This document shows positions 18,009-27,046 of a stretch of DNA of 64,000 bases, piece after piece (position 1 is the first letter of the stretch; every line of letters starts with the position of its first letter). Under the pieces are notes generated by a model. The model worked only from the letters and a program-made list of their open reading frames with translations. It had not been told where the DNA came from and made no database searches. The stretch comes from Candidatus Megaera polyxenophila (lineage in GTDB: Bacteria; Pseudomonadota; Alphaproteobacteria; Rickettsiales; Rickettsiaceae), in the NCBI GenBank assembly GCA_037101405.1, contig AP017964.1, positions 1,428,001-1,492,000 of the forward strand. The letters run 5' to 3'. The position numbers were made by a program, and so were the translations under genes.

Positions 18009-18770
18009 CTAATTTAAAGTGACAAACTGCGTAATTTCTTTATATAAAATCCTGTTTACTATATTAATCACTTTTTGGTAAGAGGATTTAATAAAAAAGT
18101 GATCACCAGGTAGTAATTCGTATTGAAATAAAGCAGTAGTCTGTTCCTGCCATTTTAGTAAATCTTGGGAGTCAAATGTATCATCATTCAGACCTCCTAA
18201 CGCCATTATGGGGCAAGCTAGGGGTGGTTCTCTATAATAGCTGTAGGTTTCAGATATACAGAAATCAGCACGTATTATTGGTAGGAATATGTCCATCAGT
18301 TCCTTGTTCTCAATTATATCTCTTGGAATTCCATTATATTCACGAATTTTTTGGATAAGTTCTGGACTTGGTAAGCGATGAATAGGGGGTCTTTTTAGCG
18401 GTACTTGTGGTGCTTTGGTTCCTGATATAATTAAGCTTTTAGGTTGCTGCATTGCTTTTTTTCGCAATATGCGTGTAAATTCAAACGATATTAATGCTCC
18501 AATACTGTGACCAAACAGAATATAAGGTTTATCAAGGTAGTTATGAAAATTTAAGGATAATTCATTAACGATGTCTGATATATTATCCAGTAAAGGTTCA
18601 CTGAATCTACTCTCACGTCCCGGTAGTTGAATGGCAATTAGATCTACATAATCAATTAGATCTTTAGCCCATTCTCTGTAAGCTGAAGCACTACCACCGC
18701 CATAGTGAAAACAAAATAGCCTGATATAGGAATTTTTATTATATTTAAACGGTACAAACCAATCTGACAT
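18009..18770 (-). CDS. Type II thioesterase (editing alpha/beta hydrolase of NRPS/PKS systems)
   Basis: Type II thioesterases clear misprimed acyl groups from carrier proteins of peptide and polyketide synthases. The 253-residue protein has the GrsT-like family features: LFCFHYGGGSASAYREWA near the start, QLPGRESRF, ILFGHSIGAL with the nucleophilic Ser at residue 89, the ALGGLNDD acid region and LPGDHFFI with the catalytic His. It is transcribed towards elbB and away from htpG. Together with the Sfp-type transferase and the MbtH-like protein it implies a synthetase somewhere else in the genome. A stand-alone acyl-carrier hydrolase role is an alternative. Confidence 0.9.
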   Translation of the reverse strand: MSDWFVPFKYNKNSYIRLFCFHYGGGSASAYREWAKDLIDYVDLIAIQLPGRESRFSEPLLDNISDIVNELSLNFHNYLDKPYILFGHSIGALISFEFTRILRKKAMQQPKSLIISGTKAPQVPLKRPPIHRLPSPELIQKIREYNGIPRDIIENKELMDIFLPIIRADFCISETYSYYREPPLACPIMALGGLNDDTFDSQDLLKWQEQTTALFQYELLPGDHFFIKSSYQKVINIVNRILYKEITQFVTLN

Positions 18771-19145
18771 ATTACTTGAAACTTAAATTGTGTTTTTATC
18801 TTAAAAAAATGTTGCTAAGGATATTATTTCTATTGTTAATGTAATGCAAGTATAAACTTAGATCTAAAAATAGATACTTGCTGCATAATAGCCAATAATT
18901 GTTATTTTATCAATTTAAATGCTTAATAGTATGTATGCATTGCTTAATAATATTGACTATAATTATTGGTTTTATTATCCTGATCTCATGCTGAAGTTTA
19001 AAAAGACTTATTATATTTGGAAAAGGATAATCTTGCTTTTTTAGCAGCTCATTTAATAGAATATAATAGCTTAATAATATTCAGGTTTTAAGTTTGGCAA
19101 TTATGTGAATATATCTAAGATAGGGAAATATTTTTAGGAGTGATT
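18771..19145. promoter_or_regulatory. Divergent promoter region between the thioesterase gene and htpG
   Basis: This AT-rich spacer separates two divergent genes and must contain both promoters. The htpG side ends in an AGGAG ribosome site at 19136-19140, five bases ahead of the ATG. A heat-shock-type promoter could not be identified with confidence. No ORF is supported. Confidence 0.45.
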
Positions 19146-21134
19146 ATGGTTTACGAGAAAAAAACTTTCGGTGCTGAGGTTGATAAAATCCTGCACATAA
19201 TGATCCACTCTCTTTATACTAATAAAGAGATCTTTATGCGTGAGTTAATTTCAAATGCATCAGATGCATGTGATAAGTTACGTTATTTATCACAAATTAC
19301 TCCTGACCTATTAGGAAATGATACTACTTTTAAAATCACAGTGAGAATTGATAAGGACAATAGAAATATTATTATACGTGATAATGGGATTGGTATGAAT
19401 AAAGAAGAGTTAATAGAAAATCTTGGTACTATAGCAAAATCTGGTACCCAGAATTTTCTTCAGTGCCTTTCCGGTGATGCTAAAAAAGATAGTATGTTGA
19501 TAGGTCAATTTGGGGTAGGATTTTATTCTGCATTTATGATAGCAGAATATATAACCGTTACCTCCAGAAAAGCAGGAGAGGAAAGAAGTTATACTTGGGA
19601 TTCTGACGGTTTAGGAGAATATACAGTTGCAGATACAGATAGAGAATTCTCACGTGGTACTGAAGTATTAATTCATGTTAAAGAAAAAGAAGATGAATAT
19701 CTAGATCATTTTAGGTTAAAAAATATAGTTAAAAGTTATTCTGATCATATAGCAATTCCTATATACTTTATTAATACTGATAATAATGAAATTCAGCTTA
19801 ACTCTTCATCAGCACTCTGGACTAGGCCAAAATCTGATATTACTCCTGAACAGTATAAGGAATTTTATAAAAGCTTATCTTATGCAATGGATGATCCGTG
19901 GTTAATTATGCATAATAAAAATGAAGGAGCCATAGAATTTACTAACTTATTATTTATTCCATCGGCTAAACCTTTTGATTTATTTAATCAGGATCGTAAA
20001 AAAAGCGTTAAACTATATATAAAACGAGTTTTTATCTCTGATGAGAATGTTGATTTGATTCCAAATTATTTAAGGTTTATTCGAGGAGTGGTAGATTCAG
20101 AAGATTTACCTCTTAATATTAGCCGGGAAACTTTACAACATAATCTAGTACTTGAAAAAATCAAATTATCAATCATACAAAAAGTAATAAATGAGTTAAA
20201 AAAGAAAAAAGAGGAATTAATAGAGGATTATCTGAAATTCTGGAATAACTTTGGTAGTGTTTTAAAAGAAGGTCTTTGTGAATCAGGTTTTGATCATGAA
20301 AAGCTGCTTGAAATATGTATGTTTAGAAGTAGCATTCATAACAGACTAATCAGCTTGGATGAGTATATAAGTAACTTTAAGGAAGGACAGAAAACCATAT
20401 ATTACCTGAGTGGTGATAATGTTGATAAGTTACTGTCTAGTCCTCAAATTGAAGGTTTCTTAAATAAAGGAATAGATGTACTACTTTTTACTGATCCGGT
20501 AGACAATTTCTGGGTAAATAATTATATCAGATATAAAGATTACGATATTAAATCAGTTACTAGAAGTAATATAGATCTGGAACAGGATGTTGATAAAGAT
20601 AAAGGAGCTAATAATGATTCCTCTAAAGATACCAAGCAAGATGAAGGTCAATACAGTGAGTTAATTGAATATTTTAAAAAAGTGTTGGGTAATTTAGTTA
20701 AGGATGTAAAGATATCCAGAAAACTTACTTCGAGTATTGCCTGTCTAACGGTAGGTGATAGTGGTATGGATATATATACAGAAAGGTTATTGATGGAGCA
20801 AAGAAGGTCTTCTTTGCCGGTACCTAAAGTATTGGAGATTAACCCTAAACATCCTATAATACAGAGAATCAATAGTGATTTACTTGCTGAAGATCAGCAT
20901 TCCATTATCAATAATGAAGAGCTGGTCAAGCTTATATTTGATGAAGCATGTATTATTGAAGGTCAGCTTCCATCTAATGTAGTAGAGTTTTCAAGGAGAA
21001 TTAATAATATTATGGAAAAAGTTCTATCTGCTACAGAGACAGATAATAAGATGCCTATAGTAGAAGCTATCGAATTCAATAAATCTAAAGGTGCTTCTAC
21101 TAGGAAGAAATCAACTAAGCCAAAAAATTCCTAA
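19146..21134 (+). CDS. htpG: Chaperone protein HtpG (bacterial Hsp90)
   Basis: HtpG is an ATP-dependent homodimeric chaperone. The GHKL ATPase domain is clear: [50 protein letters not shown] and a SRGTEV motif. The middle domain includes [23 protein letters not shown] with the catalytic Arg. The 662-residue length is longer than the usual 620-640. Part of the excess is a charged linker near residues 475-505 ([21 protein letters not shown]) and part a basic C-terminal tail ([15 protein letters not shown]). ATG at 19146 is preferred over the GTG at 19140, which overlaps the ribosome site. It is followed by ppa but separated by a hairpin. Confidence 0.97.
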   Translation: MVYEKKTFGAEVDKILHIMIHSLYTNKEIFMRELISNASDACDKLRYLSQITPDLLGNDTTFKITVRIDKDNRNIIIRDNGIGMNKEELIENLGTIAKSGTQNFLQCLSGDAKKDSMLIGQFGVGFYSAFMIAEYITVTSRKAGEERSYTWDSDGLGEYTVADTDREFSRGTEVLIHVKEKEDEYLDHFRLKNIVKSYSDHIAIPIYFINTDNNEIQLNSSSALWTRPKSDITPEQYKEFYKSLSYAMDDPWLIMHNKNEGAIEFTNLLFIPSAKPFDLFNQDRKKSVKLYIKRVFISDENVDLIPNYLRFIRGVVDSEDLPLNISRETLQHNLVLEKIKLSIIQKVINELKKKKEELIEDYLKFWNNFGSVLKEGLCESGFDHEKLLEICMFRSSIHNRLISLDEYISNFKEGQKTIYYLSGDNVDKLLSSPQIEGFLNKGIDVLLFTDPVDNFWVNNYIRYKDYDIKSVTRSNIDLEQDVDKDKGANNDSSKDTKQDEGQYSELIEYFKKVLGNLVKDVKISRKLTSSIACLTVGDSGMDIYTERLLMEQRRSSLPVPKVLEINPKHPIIQRINSDLLAEDQHSIINNEELVKLIFDEACIIEGQLPSNVVEFSRRINNIMEKVLSATETDNKMPIVEAIEFNKSKGASTRKKSTKPKNS

Positions 21135-21205
21135 GTAATACTATTTATAAGATACAACTACCTATATAGACTATATAGATTAGTACAGTTAAGTGTGGTT
21201 AAGAT

Positions 21206-21246
21206 AAGGAGTTATAAGTAACATAAATACTACATTATAACTCCTT
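21206..21246 (+). terminator. Perfect 12-bp inverted repeat between htpG and ppa
   Basis: AAGGAGTTATAA and TTATAACTCCTT pair perfectly across a 17-base loop, 72 bases after the htpG stop. No T-run follows, so classical factor-independent termination is not certain. A 3'-end protecting hairpin or a protein-binding palindrome is an alternative. Confidence 0.45.
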
Positions 21247-21383
21247 GTAGATATTAGTTATAGTGAGTGTTACTTGAAAAATGTTTTACTTTTATCAATA
21301 ATTAGGTTGGAATGAAAAATTACGTAAAATTATAGTTAATTATTACAAATAATTAACTATATAAAAAATGAGGAAATAAATAG

Positions 21384-21911
21384 ATGCAGATAGATAAGAT
21401 TACATCAGAGAAAATACCGGATGAATTTAATGTGATTATTGAAATCCCTATGAATGATAATCCTGTTAAATATGAACTTGATAAAGAATCCGGTGCTATA
21501 TTTGTTGATCGGTTTATGCAAGTATCAATGTTTTATCCATGTAATTATGGGTTTATTCCTAATACTTCATCTGGTGATGGGGATCCAGTCGATGTGTTGG
21601 TTTTATCTACCTATCCGATTATACCAGGTGCGGTAGTAAAATGCAGGCCTGTTGGAGTATTAATGATGGAGGATGAGTCAGGTCTAGATGAAAAGATTAT
21701 TGCTGTTCCTGTATCTAAGGTTGACATATCTTTTGATAATATACTAAATATTACTGACGTTGCCGATATTGTAAAGAACAGAATAAAGCATTTCTTTGAA
21801 CACTATAAAGATCTGGATAAAGATAAGTGGGTAAAAGTTTTAGAGTGGGGTGATATTGAAATAGCAAAAAAGCTAATCGAAGAAGGGGTTAAAAGAAATT
21901 TATCTAATTGA
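21384..21911 (+). CDS. ppa: Inorganic pyrophosphatase, soluble family I
   Basis: Hydrolyses pyrophosphate and drives biosynthetic reactions. The 175-residue length is standard for bacterial hexameric enzymes. The family signature is GDGDPVDVLVL, with the metal-binding aspartates. Supporting motifs are MFYPCNYGFIPNT near the start, and VPVSKVDISFDNI and HFFEHYKDLDKDKWVKV near the end. A GAGG ribosome site precedes the ATG. It leads a short run with two small genes, the second of which is an MbtH-like protein. Confidence 0.96.
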   Translation: MQIDKITSEKIPDEFNVIIEIPMNDNPVKYELDKESGAIFVDRFMQVSMFYPCNYGFIPNTSSGDGDPVDVLVLSTYPIIPGAVVKCRPVGVLMMEDESGLDEKIIAVPVSKVDISFDNILNITDVADIVKNRIKHFFEHYKDLDKDKWVKVLEWGDIEIAKKLIEEGVKRNLSN

Positions 21912-21981
21912 ATAAAAGTAGCCCATTTTATTCTCTGAGATCAAGAAAAATCAAACAAAAAGTAATTAGGAGATCGTCGGT

Positions 21982-22338
21982 ATGATAAATGAATTGGTAC
22001 AAAGATTAAGTGAAGGTAAGCATGAGGTAGTAATAGGACATAGAGATGAACCTTATGAAGAAATAAAAGAGCGTATTGAAGGCGGTTATATACATATCAA
22101 ATTTACAAAAACCAGGGGTGGTACTGAACTTGGGATTAATGTAGATTTAAAGAGTACAAATGTAAAAGGTTTAGATTTTACTAAAGCAGAAGGTTTGTTA
22201 CATATTGAAGGTACAACTAATCTGAATTATAATGCTGTCAGACTTATAGCTGATATTGATTTGGCATCTAGAAAAGGAGAAGGATATTTAGAAGTAGTAT
22301 CTGAAGAACCAATAAAAAGTGATAGTATATTTAATTAA
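21982..22338 (+). CDS. Unknown 118-aa protein between ppa and the mbtH-like gene
   Basis: I do not recognise this protein. It has a good GGAG ribosome site before ATG 21982. The composition is mixed alpha/beta: an N-terminal helix (MINELVQRLSEGKHE), then beta-rich sequence with GGYIHIKFTKTRGGTELGI, and VRLIADIDLASRKGEGYLEVV near the end. No signal peptide or membrane segment is seen. It lies 70 bases after ppa and 34 before the mbtH-like gene, so co-transcription with mbtH is likely. A role linked to that protein is a guess from position only. Confidence 0.7.
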   Translation: MINELVQRLSEGKHEVVIGHRDEPYEEIKERIEGGYIHIKFTKTRGGTELGINVDLKSTNVKGLDFTKAEGLLHIEGTTNLNYNAVRLIADIDLASRKGEGYLEVVSEEPIKSDSIFN

Positions 22339-22372
22339 TTATTTAATATAAAAAATAAATAGGTAATAGAGT

Positions 22373-22585
22373 ATGTCAGAAGAAGATAATGAAGAATATA
22401 TATGCCTTATTAATGAAGAGGAGCAATATTCCATATGGTTTGCATGGAAAGAGATACCGATTGGTTGGAAGCAGGTTGGTCCAAAAGGAACTAAGCAAGA
22501 GGTTTTAAACTATGTAAAAGAAGTGTGGACCGATATGAGACCTAAGAGTCTTAGAGAACAAATGGATAAAGCTACACTGAATTAA
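22373..22585 (+). CDS. MbtH-like protein, activator of NRPS adenylation domains
   Basis: MbtH-like proteins of about 70 residues bind and activate adenylation domains of nonribosomal peptide synthetases. Almost all invariant positions are present: INEEEQYSIWF (14-24), PIGWKQVG (29-36) and VWTDMRPKSLR (51-61), including the Trp residues and the closing WTDMRP-SLR signature. No synthetase is encoded nearby. With the Sfp-type transferase and type II thioesterase it makes a set of three NRPS helper proteins in one 6.5-kb stretch. The gene looks intact and has normal spacing from its upstream neighbour. Confidence 0.92.
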   Translation: MSEEDNEEYICLINEEEQYSIWFAWKEIPIGWKQVGPKGTKQEVLNYVKEVWTDMRPKSLREQMDKATLN

Positions 22586-22598
22586 TTGTATAAAGGAA

Positions 22599-22930
22599 AT
22601 GAGTAAATTTAGACCAGGTTATTTTGACTATATTAAGCATGATGAGGTTTACTATACACCAATCGTAGAAAATGTATTTGATTTGATATATAAGTCACGA
22701 TTTGAAGCTGTAAAATCTTGTAAGACAGTATCTCAAGTCTAAGGGTATTGTTAATATTAACTCTCGGAATGATAAAAGCCAAATGCTGTTTCGTTATGCA
22801 CTACTTTTATAATCAAATCGAAATAGCAAAATTCTTAATATCACAAGGAGCGGACTTAAAAGCTAAAGATAATAGTGAACAAAAAGTTGAGAATCTTATA
22901 CATGAAAAATGTCCATATATTATTTGAAAA
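22599..22930 (+). pseudogene. Decayed ankyrin-repeat protein gene
   Basis: An ATG after a good ribosome site (AAGGAA) opens 47 codons (MSKFRPGYFDYIKHDE...) and ends in TAA. The following frames read VNINSRNDKSQM, then, after another frameshift, IEIAKFLISQGADLKAKDN. The last is a canonical ankyrin repeat (ieiakfLis.GAdlkakdn). At least two frameshifts break the gene, and an IS110-type fragment replaces its 3' end. The short first ORF might be translated but is unlikely to be functional. Confidence 0.6.
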
Positions 22931-23150
22931 AAGTAAAAGATTAATCTTTATAGGTAAAGCTGGTTTGCGCAAGGTTCTTTATATGGCTGCTGTTGCTTCT
23001 CTCAGATGTAAACCACAACTTAAAGGTTTTTATGATCGTCTGATCGCCAATCATAAACCACCTAAAGTTGCTTTGGTTGCTGTTATGCTTAAGCTTCTTA
23101 AGTTTATGCATATTACTGAGTCAGTATGTTTGGCCCATAACAAAGACTAA
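22931..23150 (+). pseudogene. C-terminal fragment of an IS110-family transposase
   Basis: The frame reads FIGKAGLRKVLYMAAVASLRC, then LKGFYDRLIANHKPPKVALVAVM. This is the terminal part of the Tnp20 domain of IS110-type transposases. It is a different element from the intact IS110 copy at 14436, whose corresponding region reads ISKRGNVYLRTLLIQ. The DEDD domain is absent. Confidence 0.75.
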
Positions 23151-23297
23151 ATTACTGGTAATTAGCACACTGCACATTTCATAAGATTCAGCTAGCAAAG
23201 TAAATAACGTATCAGTTTCCTCTTGGCTATGAGGTATATAGGATATATCATCAATAATTAATATTTCAAAATAGTCGGGAATGTTAGATAAAGTGTG
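23151..23297 (-). pseudogene. Fragment of an IstB-like ATPase (IS21 family)
   Basis: The minus strand reads DYFEILIIDDISYIPHSQEE followed by FTLLAESYEMCSVLITSNL. This is the Walker B and sensor region of IstB, the DnaC-like ATPase helper of IS21 elements. About 48 residues remain, and neither end of the gene is present. Confidence 0.7.
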
Positions 23298-23359
23298 TCA
23301 AATAGAAAAAAGTATAAACCTGTGGTAGGTTTGTATGAACAACAAAAAAGAGGTTTGAC

Positions 23360-23690
23360 ATGACAAAAATAGATTTAGAGAAACTGGAACAAAGAGTTAA
23401 GTCCTTACCATCAGTACAAAATTAAGCACTTATAGATATAATCAGAGGGATGTACTAAGTAAAACCGCTACTAGGTGAAAAAGGACTATTGACCCAATTG
23501 GTAAAAGATTTAACCGAAATAGCTTTACAAGGAGAGATGGACGCTTACTTACAAGAAAACAGCTCAGAAGAAGGTGGTAATCGCCGTAACGGTTTTAAGA
23601 AGAAAACAGTAGGTACCAAGAGATCGTAATAGCAGTTTTGAACCGCAGATTGTTAAGAAACGGCAAACTGTGCTAAATAATGTAAAATTA
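23360..23690 (+). pseudogene. N-terminal fragment of an IS256-family transposase
   Basis: ATG at 23360 opens a frame reading MTKIDLEKLEQRVKSLPSVQ, a stop, then LLGEKGLLTQLVKDLTEIALQGEMDAYL and GGNRRNGFKKKTVG. This is the N-terminal region of mutator-type transposases. Two in-frame stops and a truncation follow. It differs from IS-C. A C-terminal piece of a similar type lies inverted at 25966. Confidence 0.7.
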
Positions 23691-23782
23691 TAAATACTGG
23701 TAAGATTAAGTATATTTCTAGTACAAAATTTGCTAGTTTAATGTATACAAGCCAACAACATGTGTTTAAAGAGGATAAGAGA

Positions 23783-25171
23783 ATGTTAGTAGTTGCTAAG
23801 TTTGGTGGTAGCAGTGTCAAAGATGCTAAAGCTTTTAAGCAAGTTGCTAAGATTATAGAAAACAATATTAATATAAAGTTAGTTATTCTTAGTGCAGTAA
23901 GTGGAATTACTGATAAATTAATTACAATATTTAAACTTCCAAGCAACAAAAGAAAGATAATCTGTCAAGATATTGTTGCTATACATCAAAATATTATTGA
24001 GGAGCTAGGATTAAATAGTTGTGATACCAATAAAATTCTAAAACCAATTATCAATGAATTATTTTTTCTTTCAAAATTTGCAACTACAGACTACCATCTA
24101 GATCAGTTACTTGCAATAGGTGAACGTTTATCCACTATAATAATAACAGAACTTTTAAAGAGTAATTATAAAAAAGCTATTTTTTATGATGCAAGAGAAT
24201 TAATAATCACTGATAAGAATTTTGGTTATGCAACTCCAAGGGTAAAAGATATCAAATTACAATGCTTTGATAAAATCATTCCTAAATTAAAATCAGATGA
24301 CCATATTATAATAACTCAAGGGTTTATAGGTGGTACTAGGGAAGGATTGAGTACAACTCTTGGTCGTGGTGGAAGTGATTATAGTGCAGCTTTATTTGCA
24401 GAAGCTATAAACGCTAATTTATTAGAGATATATACTGATGTTAAAGGAGTATATACCGGGAACCCTAATCTTATATCTAACGCAAAATTAATACCTTATT
24501 TAAGCTATCATGATATGGCAGTACTTTCAAAGTTTGGAACTAAAGTTTTGCATCCTGCTACGATCATTCCATGTAAGCGAATGAATATTCCCATATTAAT
24601 CAAATGTACTTTTAATTATAAAGAAGGAGGAACATTAATAAAAAATAGGAAAAGTACTATAAATTATTCAATAAAGGCAATTGCATTATTACAAAATCAA
24701 TTTTTGATTACTCTTAATAGAAGAAATAATTTGGTTTTAAACAAAATTTATAAGATTCTAAAAAACTATAACGTTAAAGATCAATTAACTATACAAGATA
24801 AAAAAAGTATTAATATTGTCATAGATAAAACTAAGTTTTATACATATAACACTGATATTTATACCCAAAAAAAATTCTTCAAATCATTACAACTGATTCC
24901 TCAGATAAATATAGAAAAAGATTTAGCTTTGCTTACTTTAATTGGAAAGAATTTTATCAAAATGTCTGATATATTACAAAACCTTATAAAATATATGAAT
25001 TTTCCTATTCGTATCTTATATAATCAAGAAAAATTTCCTAGTATAAGTTTATTGGTACAAAGTGATTATGCGCAGATACTACTTGAACAAACCCATAAAA
25101 CATTTTTTGAACTGAAAGAAGAAGAGTTATTTTCTGTAGTAAGGAGCAATAATGGAGATATCGATATTTAA
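23783..25171 (+). CDS. lysC: Aspartokinase, LysC (class III-like) type
   Basis: Phosphorylates aspartate, the first step towards diaminopimelate, lysine, threonine and methionine. The 462-residue protein begins VAKFGGSSVKD, with the kinase motif KFGGSSV. It contains GFIGGTREGLSTTLGRGGSDYSAAL and YTDVKGVYTGNPNLI, then the C-terminal ACT region (KAIALLQNQFLITLN). The spacing and KVLHPATIIPCKRMNIPI segment resemble the monofunctional LysC of enterobacteria, whose length is about 450. ATG at 23783, behind a GAGG, gives a start three residues before the first strand; 23741 is the alternative. A second, unrelated-looking aspartokinase is at 40701. Confidence 0.9.
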   Translation: MLVVAKFGGSSVKDAKAFKQVAKIIENNINIKLVILSAVSGITDKLITIFKLPSNKRKIICQDIVAIHQNIIEELGLNSCDTNKILKPIINELFFLSKFATTDYHLDQLLAIGERLSTIIITELLKSNYKKAIFYDARELIITDKNFGYATPRVKDIKLQCFDKIIPKLKSDDHIIITQGFIGGTREGLSTTLGRGGSDYSAALFAEAINANLLEIYTDVKGVYTGNPNLISNAKLIPYLSYHDMAVLSKFGTKVLHPATIIPCKRMNIPILIKCTFNYKEGGTLIKNRKSTINYSIKAIALLQNQFLITLNRRNNLVLNKIYKILKNYNVKDQLTIQDKKSINIVIDKTKFYTYNTDIYTQKKFFKSLQLIPQINIEKDLALLTLIGKNFIKMSDILQNLIKYMNFPIRILYNQEKFPSISLLVQSDYAQILLEQTHKTFFELKEEELFSVVRSNNGDIDI

Positions 25172-25388
25172 CGCGAGCAACCGTAATAGGAGTCAATAGA
25201 AAAAAATATTAAACATAATCATTAACCCAAAAAGAATTATTATTTAGAACAGTATTGGATTTTGGCTAGTTATACTGACTACACCCTTTGGCCAGATAAA
25301 GTGACCCACTTTAAAAAAAATAATAAGAGTTTAGTTTTGTAGATTTTTACTAACTAAATATGAGTTTAATTTAATGAGAGTTAAAAAA

Positions 25389-25945
25389 ATGCCTACAATA
25401 AAAGAAGTACTATATCAATTTACAAAAAATATTAGTATTAGGAATATTGCTAAAGTTTTTAGGTACATGTCTAAAACTACTGTTAAGAAATACCTGAATA
25501 TAGCTAAAGAACACGGTTATAACAGTAAAATCAATGACAACGAGCTATAGGAAATAGCATTAAAAGTTGAAGATTCCTTATATAAAAATAAAGGAGCCCA
25601 AAAAGACAATGCATTTGCCATGACTTTACTTAAGAGCTAATAAAAACCTGGCTTAATGAACCTAACATAACACATAAGCAAATGCATCGTCTTTTTGAGA
25701 AGCAAGGTGTAGTTGTTAGAAGGCACAGCATAAGCCGATTTACTCAAACTAATTGCCCTAAATTACCAAAGCATACAATTCATATTGTTACTGAACCTGG
25801 TAAAGAAGCACAAGTAGATTTTGGTTATGTAGGGATAATGAAAGATTCAACAGGTAAATTACGCAAAGCATATGTTTTTATAATGACTTTGTAACACAGC
25901 TGGTATAGGTATGTAGAATTTGTGGAGTCTTTTGAATCAATTGTG
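25389..25945 (+). pseudogene. Decayed IS21-family IstA transposase
   Basis: The first frame reads MPTIKEVLYQFTKNISIRN and TVKKYLNIAKEHGY, the helix-turn-helix start of IstA. After stops near 25549 and 25638 it resumes as KQMHRLFEKQGVVVRRHSI and then EPGKEAQVDFGYVG. The last is the IstA 'pG.eaQvDfg' motif with the first catalytic Asp. Several stops and the missing C-terminal half show it is dead. Confidence 0.75.
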
Positions 25946-25965
25946 TAAATCCAGCCATAAGCACC

Positions 25966-26240
25966 TTAAATTCTATTCTCAAATTTTATCAAAAAATGAG
26001 CCATGGCTTCATTCCAATTTTGGATGGGCATAGTCCATTTTGCCGTAATGTAATTTATTGTCAAGTAAAGGGTCTTAAAAACAGACTTATCGCTTGGAAA
26101 AACACGTTTGTTTTTTGTAACTTTTCTCAGCTGATTATTCAGGGATTCTATGGCATTGGTCGTATAAATAATTCTACGGATTGCCTCAGGGTATTATAAA
26201 AATATCATCAAATTATCCCAATTATTTGTGAGATTCATTG
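25966..26240 (-). pseudogene. C-terminal fragment of an IS256-family transposase
   Basis: Minus-strand reading gives NNWDNLMIFL, a stop, then YPEAIRRIIYTTNAIESLNNQLRKVTKNK, TLYLTINYITAKWTMPI and NWNEAMAHFLIKF. The TTNAIESLN block with the catalytic Glu is diagnostic for mutator-type transposases. The N-terminal two thirds are absent. A plus-strand ORF over the same bases is only its shadow. Confidence 0.8.
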
Positions 26241-26247
26241 TCATTGT

Positions 26248-26283
26248 CAATTAAAAAGGGACCACTTATTTGCACCAAAAAGG
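26248..26283 (-). repeat. Outer end of an IS21-type element, split off by IS-C
   Basis: This short segment starts TGTCAATTAAAAAGGGACC and repeats the unit AAAAAGGG(A/G)CCACTTAT found again at 29040 on the other side of IS-C. Multiple short direct repeats next to a TGT end are typical of IS21 termini. With IS-C and one copy of the CCAAAAAGG duplication removed, the two parts form one continuous IS21 end. Confidence 0.55.
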
Positions 26284-26400
26284 GAGTTATGATGGAAAGT
26301 TGTGTATGGAGGTGAGATAGAAGATTAGGTGGCGTATTCGCAAATTAATATTATTATTGTAATTTGCAAATCCTATTAACAATAAAATAAGGAATACACC

Positions 26401-27046
26401 ATGAGAAAGAGTAATATAATTGATTATAAAAATCCAACACAAAATTTAGTAACAGATGTATTAAGTGAGTTTTTAAGGGAGTCAGCTCAAAAAATGTTGC
26501 AACTAGCTATAGAGGAAGAGGTACAAAATTTTATATCATCCTACCAAGATAAGTTACTTACTAATGGGAGTAAACAAGTCGTCCGCAATGGCTACTTACC
26601 TGAGCGCAACATACAAACCGGTATAGGAGAGGTAGCAGTAAAAGTACCACGGGTAAGAGATAGAGGTAAAGAGGATATAAAATTCTCTTCTAATCTGATT
26701 CCGCAATACATGAGGCGTACGGTTACTATAGATGTTCTATTACCGCTACTTTATTTAAAGGGAATATCTACTACAGATTTTGCTGATAGCTTTGAACCTA
26801 TATTGGGTAGCAAGCCAAAGAACTTATCACCTAATGTAATATCCAGGCTAAAATCTGAGTGGTATGATCAATATTTGTTATGGCAAAGACGAGATTTAAC
26901 AAAGAAGAAATATGTCTACTTCTGGGTTGATGGTATTTATTTACAGGCAAGAATGGAATCGGAGAAGAACTGTATTTTGGTAATAATTGGTGTTGATGAA
27001 TACGGAAAAAAGGAATTGGTCGCTATAGATGATGGTTTTAGAGAAA
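26401..27046 (+). pseudogene. IS256-family transposase of IS-C copy 1, N-terminal half
   Basis: The frame starts MRKSNIIDYKNPTQNLVTDV and carries the mutator-type features LAIEEEVQNFISSY, RNGYLPERNIQTGIGEVAVKVPRVRD and YVYFWVDGIYLQ with the first catalytic Asp. It is broken by IS-A copy 4 after IDDGFRE. Joined to 28373-29004 it would give a 425-residue intact transposase. An undamaged junction is preserved at about 31003-31011 in IS-C copy 2. Confidence 0.9.

Noticed and set aside
25996..26199. 67-residue plus-strand ORF
   Set aside because: The minus strand over the same bases encodes a clear IS256-type transposase C-terminus (TTNAIESLN), so this ORF is a shadow.
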